Assembly (NCBI GenBank): GCA_018667995.1
Contig: JABIQT010000185.1
Span: 1 to 8,267 of the forward strand
Reading direction: 5' to 3'
Length of the DNA stretch: 8,267 nucleotides
From: Candidatus Latescibacterota bacterium
Lineage (GTDB): Bacteria; JAAXHH01; JABIQT01
The notes under the pieces are model-generated. The model saw only the letters and a list, made by a program, of their open reading frames with translations, was not told the origin of the DNA and ran no database searches. The position numbers were made by a program, and so were the translations under genes. Below are positions 1 to 7,500 of the stretch, piece after piece. The first letter of the stretch is position 1. Every line of letters begins with the position of its first letter.

Positions 1-1
1 G

Positions 2-892
2 CCTCTGGCAGAGGCCGTGGCTCGTGCTATGGCCCTGGAAGAGTATCCTAAACTTTGGGTCATTGAAGGACTCGGGCATTTCCACGGAGATACTTTCTGG
101 AAGAGAAACATGGTTCCCCAGAGTATCCTCAGCGCTAAAGAGTATGACGACCTTCCGCGAGAGAGCTTGACCATGCTCCATGCTGGAATTGGGATGGCCT
201 TCGCCCAGCATCTAATGAAGACCATAAATCATCTTAGTCCCGCCAGCGAAATCCGGCAGGTGCTCAAGGAGTTCATCGTCCTCTGCAAGGAAAACTCCCG
301 CCCGGGATATGAAGGAGCGGCCTTGGAATCACTTGGGCTCATTTCTCGTCACGGACAGTTTTACAGTGACACCCGACCGACCGAAATGGTGCTGCTGGTG
401 AGCAACGAGCTAGCCCAACTGGACACCGAAGTCTATGAGTATTTCTGGCATGGTGTAGGCCGGGCTACCTATTTCCTGCCTATTAATTTCATTCCAGGCT
501 ATGGGTCTATCTCTCATGCTACGGACATGATTCGGAGTCTCGCGCCAGATGACGTCGCCCTTCGCAATGCCATCTCCGGGTTGGCCTGGGGCGTTACCAT
601 GGTGAATATCCGCCATCCTGAGGTCATGGAAAACTGGATTGGGCTGCAGCAGGAGTTTCTGACTCAGAATGACGCTCTCACAAACGGCGTGATCTCTGGC
701 ATTATGATGCGGCAAGATACCACTCCGGACGCCCAATTCATTTCGCAATACTATGAGCACGAGGCAGGAAATGAAGTCAGTTCGTTCTGGAACACAGGTG
801 TCCGCGAGGCCTGCGAAAAGACCCTCAAAAGCACGTATCCTCAACTCGTACAGGACGAACGCCTGGGCCAGATTTTCAGATATCAATCATAG
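2..892 (+). CDS. DUF1702-like protein A (5'-truncated by the window edge)
   Basis: The reading frame is open to the left edge; its first complete codon is at position 2. A GTG at 17 is in frame, but alignment to the 412-residue paralogue at 1925-3163 shows that about 110 N-terminal residues lie upstream, so the GTG is not the real start. Counting from the GTG codon, motifs shared with the paralogue are EGLGH (17-21), LHAGIG (54-59), GYEGAALESLGL (98-109), FWHGVGR..YFLPINFIP (143-160), RNAISGLAWGVTMVNIRHP (183-201) and a C-terminal RLGQIFRYQS at which the protein ends. The EGxG, AGxG, YEGAAL and HGxGR motifs recall DUF1702 proteins of enediyne clusters, but this is from memory of the family pattern and the motif order is not identical. 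There is no signal peptide or membrane segment in the visible part, so it is probably cytoplasmic. Function is unknown. The DinB gene follows 44 nt downstream. Confidence 0.85.
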   Translation, partial: PLAEAVARAMALEEYPKLWVIEGLGHFHGDTFWKRNMVPQSILSAKEYDDLPRESLTMLHAGIGMAFAQHLMKTINHLSPASEIRQVLKEFIVLCKENSRPGYEGAALESLGLISRHGQFYSDTRPTEMVLLVSNELAQLDTEVYEYFWHGVGRATYFLPINFIPGYGSISHATDMIRSLAPDDVALRNAISGLAWGVTMVNIRHPEVMENWIGLQQEFLTQNDALTNGVISGIMMRQDTTPDAQFISQYYEHEAGNEVSSFWNTGVREACEKTLKSTYPQLVQDERLGQIFRYQS

Positions 893-936
893 AATAGTTT
901 CATGGCCGTTGAATCATCGGAACATCAGGAAGCTTA

Positions 937-1557
937 ATGCCTCACACTAAATTGAAAGAGTTGAGCGCTGTCAGGACGACACGATCGCGGACCATGGACC
1001 TGGTGGAGGCTCTCGAGCAGGATGACCTGGACAGTCCCGTTCGGCCAGGTGTTTGGTCCGTTGGAGAGGTCTTGGACCACTTAGTCCTGTCGGATCTGGT
1101 CTACAGCCGTGAAATCGAGGAGCTGTTCAGACTAAAGGCGTCCGGTGCCCGACCATATTTGAGGCGCGATTTCTCTGATATCGATGCTGCCATTCTGTTC
1201 ATACCTAAGGTGCTGCTTCCCATTGCGGAGATCCCGTTCAACATCATGAATGTGTTCCTTCCCAGAGCGGTGCGGAATTTTGTAATATCGTCTCGATTGA
1301 TACCTGCTCAGGCTCCGGAGGTTGCGAAACCCAGACCGGGGCGGCCATTGGAGTCGCTCTGGGAGGACCTGAAGGCGGGGCCTGACCACATGGAGCAGCT
1401 ATTCTCCGGACAGCCGGAGATGGACTACACCGAGTGTATCCATTACCATCCGTTGCTCGGAGAGAATAACCTCGTGGAGCTGCTGCGATTCATTACGAAT
1501 CACGAAGCCGTACATCAGAAACAGATCGAGGAGCTTGTGGCCGCCCTTAGAAACTGA
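937..1557 (+). CDS. DinB-like (DinB_2/YfiT-type) metal-binding four-helix protein
   Basis: The 206-residue product has the DinB-fold signature. An N-terminal helix leads to W40-S-V-G-E-V-L-D-H48-L. Near the C-terminus YHPLLG (170-175) is followed by a helix carrying H189 and H193 (NHEAVHQKQI). H48, H189 and H193 form the usual metal-binding triad, so the site looks intact. Family members are metal-dependent, four-helix bundles; some act as thiol-dependent transferases (bacillithiol, mycothiol, glutathione), but most have no known substrate. The segment 84-118 is hydrophobic and the stretch 121-137 is Pro-rich; both are in places where DinB_2 proteins vary. The start is chosen because AGGAAG (927-932) lies just before the ATG and the length suits the family. 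It sits between two paralogous genes, suggesting co-transcription and a shared pathway, which is inference. Fold assignment is fairly secure; the reaction is not. Confidence 0.85.
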   Translation: MPHTKLKELSAVRTTRSRTMDLVEALEQDDLDSPVRPGVWSVGEVLDHLVLSDLVYSREIEELFRLKASGARPYLRRDFSDIDAAILFIPKVLLPIAEIPFNIMNVFLPRAVRNFVISSRLIPAQAPEVAKPRPGRPLESLWEDLKAGPDHMEQLFSGQPEMDYTECIHYHPLLGENNLVELLRFITNHEAVHQKQIEELVAALRN

Positions 1558-1581
1558 TACTGACTAAGATGTTTAAGATGC

Positions 1582-1610
1582 TTTTCACAGTAATTCACGT
1601 AGTGTATTAC
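1582..1610 (+). promoter_or_regulatory. Weak candidate promoter in the 128-nt gap after the DinB gene
   Basis: TTTTCA (1582-1587) and TATTAC (1605-1610) are separated by 17 nt; each matches the sigma-70 consensus at four of six positions. The site is in the only sizeable gap inside the cluster, upstream of the inverted repeat at 1641-1660. Such matches are common by chance, so this is only a candidate for an internal start of transcription for the downstream genes. Confidence 0.2.
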
Positions 1611-1640
1611 ATGTTCGATTGCTAACCCCTGTAGGATGCA

Positions 1641-1660
1641 GATAAGGCCTCGGCCTTATC
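1641..1660 (+). repeat. Perfect 9-bp inverted repeat (hairpin or operator) in the gap before the 69-residue gene
   Basis: GATAAGGCC (1641-1649) is the exact reverse complement of GGCCTTATC (1652-1660), with TC between. As RNA it would fold as an 8-bp stem with a CUCG loop. No T-run follows, so it is not a classical intrinsic terminator. It lies 81 nt after the DinB stop and 25 nt before the next ATG, so it could be an operator, a processing site or a translation-affecting hairpin. The function is inferred; the symmetry is directly seen. Confidence 0.6.
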
Positions 1661-1685
1661 TGTCAACGAAACTGGGAGCCATTTT

Positions 1686-1895
1686 ATGTCCGAACCACCA
1701 CAGGAAGAAATGAAGGATAACGCCGTCATCCAGGAATTCATGACAGCATATCTTTACGGAATGTACACGCTGAAGGGCGGCCATTTTAAACCGTCAGAAG
1801 CCATCAGCGCCATGTTGAGTTTCGCCAATATGGCCGAAAAGGCGAGTGCTACAGGCAAATCGCTTATGAGTTGGTTCAACCCGGGTGATCGGTAA
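1686..1895 (+). CDS. Small 69-residue protein of unknown function
   Basis: The ORF starts at an ATG with GGGAG (1674-1678) seven nucleotides upstream, which supports real translation. The product is not recognised. It begins with a polar, acidic stretch (residues 1-12). The middle (about 13-29) has hydrophobic and aromatic residues, including AYLYGMYTLKGG. A probable amphipathic helix follows (about 35-52, SEAISAMLSFANMAEK), and the tail is Ser/Trp-containing and polar (KSLMSWFNPGDR). There is no clear signal peptide or transmembrane helix and no metal-binding motif. It ends 29 nt before the 412-residue gene, so the two are probably translated from one message, and it may be a small partner or regulator of its larger neighbour (inference). 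It is too short for a confident family call, but the RBS, the spacing and the way it fills the gap make a real gene likely. Confidence 0.7.
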   Translation: MSEPPQEEMKDNAVIQEFMTAYLYGMYTLKGGHFKPSEAISAMLSFANMAEKASATGKSLMSWFNPGDR

Positions 1896-1924
1896 TACCC
1901 TCTATCGACAGGCAAAGACGAACA

Positions 1925-3163
1925 ATGATTGGTGAGTTGACAAAATCGATAATGCGGTTGCCATGGGACCTGTCTACCACAGGTCTCGGCATGCTGACCA
2001 AGCGGGTCCTCCCCAACGAGAATCCTGAGGATCGTATCGGCCACTTGCTACAGGGCGCCATCGCAGCTAGCGATCGGCTAAGCCCGGGAACCAGTTTGGA
2101 TCTGGTAAGACAGGCGATACAAACAGTGGATTCCATGATCCCGGGGGCCGAGAACCACCTGGTCCTGCAGGAATTCCAGAATAAGTTACAGGCTTTTGGT
2201 GTGTTTGAGTATGTGGAGTCTGTCATCGATCAGAAACCCGGGTATGGGGTAACGCTACCGGAACTTGTGGACCGTGCACAGGCCCTGGAACCCTACGACG
2301 CCGTCTGGGCTACGGAGGGCTGCGGTCACCTTTACGCCAATCGGTGCTTCAGCGAGGATCGTCTGCCAAAGAACTTGCTACAAGAGGAACACCTGTCTGT
2401 ACTGCCTGGATCGAGTCTGATCACACTGCACGCGGGAATGGGACTGTCTTTTGCCACGCATGTGCTGAATTCCCTACCCCTACAGAGCTCCCGACAAGAG
2501 ATCCGGGAAGCACTCCACAGGTTTATCGCCATGTGCCGCCAGAATTCGCGCGAGGGCTATACCGAGATTGCCTTGGAAGCCCTGGGGCTCGTGGCGCGGA
2601 CGATGCATCCTCGGCTCGTGCCGCTGATCGACCATGAGCTTAGTGACATCGACCTGGATATATTGTCCCTGTTCTGGCACGGTATCGGAAGAGGACTGTA
2701 TTTTCTGCCGATTAACTTTGTACCCCATTTTGGTTCTGCCGGACGCGCCATAGAGATGGCACAGACGGAGGCGCCGCACGGACTTGGCAGGCGGAACGCC
2801 ATAGCTGGCATTGCCTGGCCGCTGACGCTCGTGAACATCCGGCACCCTCAGATCATGAATCTGTTCTTATCAACGCACCATCGGCTGATTTCAGACAACG
2901 ATTCATTCTCGCAGGGCGTCAGTACGGCTCTGATAACGTGGCTGGATTCTGCTCCGAATGATCCGTCCCTCAAAGCCTTTCGCGATTATCGTCCCGAGGA
3001 TGAAGACGCTGGGGACGTGGCCCGGTGGGAGGAATTCGTTGCAGGCCCGTCTGAAAGTGCCATTCGCGAATACTATCCGAAAATCAAAAAAGAATGGCGA
3101 CTGGGAGAGCTGTTTCGCTATCAATCAATAGTACGGATCACCGCCCAAATAGAGCAGGCTTAA
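1925..3163 (+). CDS. DUF1702-like protein B, full-length paralogue of protein A
   Basis: The 412-residue product aligns along residues 110-401 with the truncated gene at 2-892. Conserved blocks are EGCGH (131-135), LHAGMG (168-173), GYTEIALEALGL (211-222), WHGIGRGLYFLPINFVP (251-267), RNAIAGIAWPLTLVNIRHP (290-308) and RLGELFRYQS (392-401); it runs 11 residues past the end of protein A. The N-terminal 110 residues look helical (KSIM, then about 35-70 and 76-102). Several blocks repeat a small-Gly-small pattern after a His or Glu, suggesting repeated helical hairpins. The pattern resembles DUF1702, a family of unknown function associated with enediyne clusters; the assignment is tentative. There is no convincing signal peptide. 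The ATG at 1925 has only a weak SD (AGG at 1910-1912 is rather far), so coupling to the preceding 69-residue gene is plausible. The next gene starts 21 nt after the stop. Function unknown. Confidence 0.85.
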   Translation: MIGELTKSIMRLPWDLSTTGLGMLTKRVLPNENPEDRIGHLLQGAIAASDRLSPGTSLDLVRQAIQTVDSMIPGAENHLVLQEFQNKLQAFGVFEYVESVIDQKPGYGVTLPELVDRAQALEPYDAVWATEGCGHLYANRCFSEDRLPKNLLQEEHLSVLPGSSLITLHAGMGLSFATHVLNSLPLQSSRQEIREALHRFIAMCRQNSREGYTEIALEALGLVARTMHPRLVPLIDHELSDIDLDILSLFWHGIGRGLYFLPINFVPHFGSAGRAIEMAQTEAPHGLGRRNAIAGIAWPLTLVNIRHPQIMNLFLSTHHRLISDNDSFSQGVSTALITWLDSAPNDPSLKAFRDYRPEDEDAGDVARWEEFVAGPSESAIREYYPKIKKEWRLGELFRYQSIVRITAQIEQA

Positions 3164-3184
3164 GAGTAGCTGGAGGGAACACCC

Positions 3185-4441
3185 ATGGCAACAGCCGAAA
3201 CACTCGCATCTCTGACTGAGGAAGAGCGCGCTCTTCTGGAAAGTGTGGACAAATTTCTCGCTCACGGCGTTGCCCTGAAGACGTGGTGGGAGCAAGCAGA
3301 AGCGAACGATGGATTCTCTGAGCAATTCGACCTCGTCCATACCTATCGCAGACCAGAGCGAACAATAGGTTTCTTCGGAGACGCTCCCGTTGACGGTACG
3401 ACTATGCCGGTGATGGGTGTGGTCGATGAGGTTTTCTACGACCGCCCGAAGGGGGCCGAGGAAATTAAGACCGCCTCTGCGAATTGGATGAAAAATCAAA
3501 TTCGCGAATTTGTGCTGAAGTATTTCATGCGCGTCAGCGATTTCCGTCTGCCGGAAGAATACGTTTCTCCCAACGGACATACCAATTCCACATTGCTCGA
3601 CGCTTTAAGCATGCAGCCAAAAGAAGAGATAAATCGTAAAGGCATGGGATTTAAGCAGGTATTCTACAAGAGCCGGGCAACGGGAGAAATCGACAAGTTC
3701 TCCGAGGCGGAAAGCGCACACATAGTCGACCTTCGCGAAATAGGAGACACTTACGAATGGATCGTCGTCAAACTAAGAGTCTTTGACTTTAGTGTCACGG
3801 TCAAGCCTCTGGGGACGGACGGGCCACAGATGACCATGCCTATGAAGGAGGAAGGATATCTAATCCTAACTCCAGAGTTCATCTGTGACCAGGAGGATCC
3901 CGAAGAGGGCGTCCTGGGGCGCTACGGTTTTGGATATGCCTTCGTCAAGAACCCTACCAGAGGCATGTTCGCATATGGCCCTGGTGAATTCGAAGCTGCC
4001 TTCCAGACGATCAACTTCGAAGTGCGCGACAGCGGCGAAACAAGTGTTCGCATGGCCTTTGTCTCTGATCAACCAGAGAAAGTCATGAATTTAACGATTG
4101 ACCCGGTGGAGTGGGGCTTCTCACTGGCGGACATGCTCTCATTTGGCATGACCTCGAAATTACTCTCACCGGTTAAGAACGCACTTGACCGATTGCCATT
4201 GAAGGGCGAGAATATGGATCCGACCTTACCCTCCATATCTCTACTTAATCAGGTTACCGGCGGCCAGGCCTCGAAACAGTTAGCCATAAACCGGGAACAG
4301 CTATTTAAGGGCTTCCTAGTCAAGCATTCCATGCAGCATTACCAGACACTGTTGGGCTCCCTTCGCTCCTGGCGTCAGATTCCCGATTGGCAGGACGAAG
4401 ATTCCTTACCCGAATGGGTAAAGACTGGACAGAGCTCGTGA
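3185..4441 (+). CDS. Unrecognised 418-residue soluble protein
   Basis: A strong SD, GGAGGG (3172-3177), lies seven nucleotides before the ATG, which sets the start. I do not recognise the family. Residues 1-40 look helical and acidic (SLTEEERALLESVDKFL). Residues 45-200 are mixed, with many aromatics (FFGD at 63-66, EVFYDRP at 82-88, WMKNQIREFVLKYFMRVSDF at 101-120). Residues 190-305 look beta-rich, including a Gly/aromatic stretch GRYGFGYAF (245-253) and FAYGPGEFEAAF (262-273). The C-terminal 90 residues are helical again, ending in a Trp-rich tail (W396, W402, W411). No signal peptide, membrane span or obvious catalytic motif is seen. It sits 21 nt after the DUF1702-like gene and 66 nt before the large SGNH-like gene, so it is very probably in the same operon. 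No function can be proposed beyond cooperation with its neighbours. Confidence 0.85.
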   Translation: MATAETLASLTEEERALLESVDKFLAHGVALKTWWEQAEANDGFSEQFDLVHTYRRPERTIGFFGDAPVDGTTMPVMGVVDEVFYDRPKGAEEIKTASANWMKNQIREFVLKYFMRVSDFRLPEEYVSPNGHTNSTLLDALSMQPKEEINRKGMGFKQVFYKSRATGEIDKFSEAESAHIVDLREIGDTYEWIVVKLRVFDFSVTVKPLGTDGPQMTMPMKEEGYLILTPEFICDQEDPEEGVLGRYGFGYAFVKNPTRGMFAYGPGEFEAAFQTINFEVRDSGETSVRMAFVSDQPEKVMNLTIDPVEWGFSLADMLSFGMTSKLLSPVKNALDRLPLKGENMDPTLPSISLLNQVTGGQASKQLAINREQLFKGFLVKHSMQHYQTLLGSLRSWRQIPDWQDEDSLPEWVKTGQSS

Positions 4442-4494
4442 GATCTCAGTACTCCTGGTTAATGCTGTGCCTGTCGAAATATCCAATATATGTG

Positions 4495-4510
4495 AAGGAG
4501 CCGCACGGTG
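4495..4510 (+). promoter_or_regulatory. Ribosome binding site deciding a GTG start
   Basis: AAGGAG (4495-4500) is followed by a 7-nt spacer and GTG (4508-4510). There is no ATG in frame with comparable support until residue 13 (4544), where the upstream sequence has no SD. This favours the GTG as the start of the 1135-residue protein. Confidence 0.75.
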
Positions 4511-7500
4511 CGTGAAACCATAAAGTCTATCATCAGTTTTTCCATGGCAGTTCCCTTGTTTGGCGTGAAGCAGATCAGCCAGATGTTATCAGGAGACAAA
4601 GAAGATATCCAAGACAGTAGTACGACATCGGCCCTCGACACCGTCGCGCGTGCAACAGAGGAGCAGCTGGATAGTCGAATGCACGGCCTCTACAAGGGTG
4701 GCGATACGATACAGCGCAGCGTGGTCGACCTAATCTTCAACACAATATCTTCAGAAACTGAGTCGAGCACTCCCGCGAGCGTTTTGACCGATGAGGATGC
4801 CCCGCCTCCCGTATCCGTCAAGAGTGGTAATCTGGACGTAAAGACCTTTGTGGTTCTGGGAGAAGGTCTCGCGGCCGGTATGGGAGATTTCAGCCTCAGT
4901 GAAGAATCGCAGATCACGAGTTTCAGTGCGTTACTTGGCCGACAGTTTGGCACAGAATTCAACCAACCTCTTTTGGAAGCCCCCGGTCTCGGTGACCTGG
5001 CCGGCTTTCCCGAACTGCCGGTACGTGTGCCAGCACTCTTACAGACTACAGGACTCTCTGAGTTTCCGCCGACCCACGCCGTTCACAACCTCTCCATTCC
5101 CGGATACCACCTTGAAGACGCACTACAGCGGCGACCGATAGAACCACTGGTACACCGTTCGGATGCGAAGCAGACACTGACCAATATGACACTGGGTATG
5201 CCGGACATGATCCATGAGGGTGATGGACCACTCATGACACAATTGGAGTATGCCCTGCGTTGGCCCCCCACCGTTAGCGTCGTCGAGCTCGGATACCACG
5301 AGGTGGTTGAGGCTGCAGTGGCGCAGGGCCCTGATGCCTTGCCAGATCTGAAGACGTTTAGGGAGAATTTCGGCCGTTTGTTGTCAGATCTACGAGCGTC
5401 AGGATCAGAAGTAATTGCCATGACGATACCTGACCCCGGCGATACGGCTTATTTTTCTAGCATTGAATCAGCTGCTAGTCTTCTGAAAGTGAAACCATCC
5501 GCCTTAATGGCCGCCTATCACCTGAATCAGGGAGATCGAATTTCGGTGGACGGTTTGATGGAAATGGGGTGCCACCTGATAGCTGGTGAAGCCAGCCCAC
5601 TTCCGGAAGGGTCCGTGGTACCCGGCGTGTGGCTTGAGCAAGTCAGTAATCATGTGTCGGCCATGAATAAAGACATTTTGGTACTTGCCCAGGAACACAC
5701 AGCCGTAGCATACGATCTAAACGGGCTTTTCAAGCGTGTGCAGGAAATTGGTATTTCACTCGGATCGAGACGGCTCACGGCCGACTTCTTGGGTGGATTC
5801 TACCAGCTGAATGGATACTATCCGGGAGCAACCGGCCAGGCATTGATTGCCAACGACGTCCTCCGCCTGCTCAATAGCATCTACGATGCGGAATTCGCAC
5901 CAGTAGACTTGGGTCTTGTAATCGCACGAGACCCAGTAGCAGACTACCGACGCGCAGAAGGCCCCGTGCTTGCCTCCGAGGATCTCTTTGGTCCAGATCG
6001 GACTCAAGAACCGGAGGTTCGCAGCCAAAGTGACCTCGGTGTTGATCATAGCCCTACGGATCCAATCGCTGACGTGAAAATAGAGAGCGATGGCAACGAA
6101 GAAATTGGCGCCATTTTGGAGGATTTCAAATCTGAATTGCCATTGACGCTTCCCACTTCATTGGAGCAAGTTCTTCCCATAGACAAAGAGGCCAGTTTCT
6201 ATGGAGATGCTATTCGAGGCGTCAATTGTCGCAATGAGAAAGAAGCGCTGTGGGGAAGCGGCCGAGAGCTTCTGTTCGGCGGTTTGGCCATGGTGGACAG
6301 CCATCTTCAGGGCCAGATTCGCATCAAATTCAAGCAACCGGTGGATCATGTCACTCATTTCGAGGTTTCCCACGAAGAAGGCATGGTGGGTGACAACGGG
6401 ATACTCAAGGCTCCTCAGTTTTTCAAACTACCCGCCTGCCACAATTCCGTGAAGGACGATCCGGAACTAGTCTCCTCGGGCAAGCTCAACCTGGAGACGG
6501 GTGAGGTTACGGATCTTGAAATCCACTACCGTTTCATGAATACTGCGCTGCTATCACTAGTAAGAGCCAATCCAAAGTTCCCGGATGTCCCTATCAGCTT
6601 TCCGGGTAAATACGGATCGGCATGGGCGCGGTTTGAGCAGCGATCCGATGGCAACCTGGATTTCTCGTTCTTCGGAACCACATTCGTACCCCTCGGCATG
6701 GTGTTAAAAGAGCGGGCAAGATTCCCGCTTCCATTCTGCAGCCCCACGTTACAATATGCGACTATTCCCGCTCACGGTATGCAGCTTCATCCTCATATTC
6801 ATCTCAGCACCAAGCCACCGGAGGCAGCCGGAACAGACTTAGTACCCGAAATCCCAACGAATACTATCCGTGAATATACCACCTTTGCCCACAATACCAG
6901 TTTTGGTGATAAATTCTCATTGAATATGTCCGAATTGGGTGGTGAAGCGACAGGGCGCTCTCAATTGCTCGGCCGTGTAGAGGTCCAGTTTGGTGAGCGT
7001 TTTGGTGACTCGGTTTCCGTAGCGGTGACCTGCTTCTCACCCGGGGGGATCATGTTGTCACCGAATCCGCCACCGTCTCTTTTGACCGAGTCCTTTCCGG
7101 GAAGACTGTTCGGGGGATTACAGGGGCATAACGAAACACTCCGGTTCCCAAAACTGTCGTATGCACTCACCAACGTCTACTGCCTGGACGACCCTTTCGA
7201 TCTCTCCGTGGGCGCCGTCAACCTCAAATCCGGCAGATTGCTCAACGAATTGCTGCATCGCGGACTCATAGGGCAGGATTTGTTTTTCGCCCTTCTGGAG
7301 GTCGAGCCGCGGACACCGAAGGAATCCTTCCAATTCCGCGGTCCAGCACTCTTCGAAGCAGACAGCAAAGGACAATTGGTGTTCAGATTTAAAGGACAGG
7401 TTACCATTCCATACCCGGAGACCTTTCTATTTCCAGCTCCCGACTTGAAGAACGGATTCGCGGCTGGCCCGGGGTCAATCCTCGATCCATTTCTGTGGAT

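Noticed and set aside
410-886. Long open frame on the minus strand (158 codons)
   Set aside because: It lies opposite the + strand gene that is clearly homologous to 1925-3163, has no supporting motif, and reads as a shadow of that gene.
753-950. 65-codon + strand frame overlapping the end of gene A and the start of the DinB gene
   Set aside because: It overlaps two supported genes in another frame, lacks a good SD, and its Arg-rich product looks like an out-of-frame translation.
3125-3580. Long open frame on the minus strand (151 codons)
   Set aside because: It crosses the boundary between two well-supported + strand genes, covering their RBS region, and its product has no recognisable feature.
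4487-4492. TATATG as a possible -10 box before the 1135-residue gene
   Set aside because: There is no -35 at suitable spacing, and the start point would fall on the Shine-Dalgarno site.
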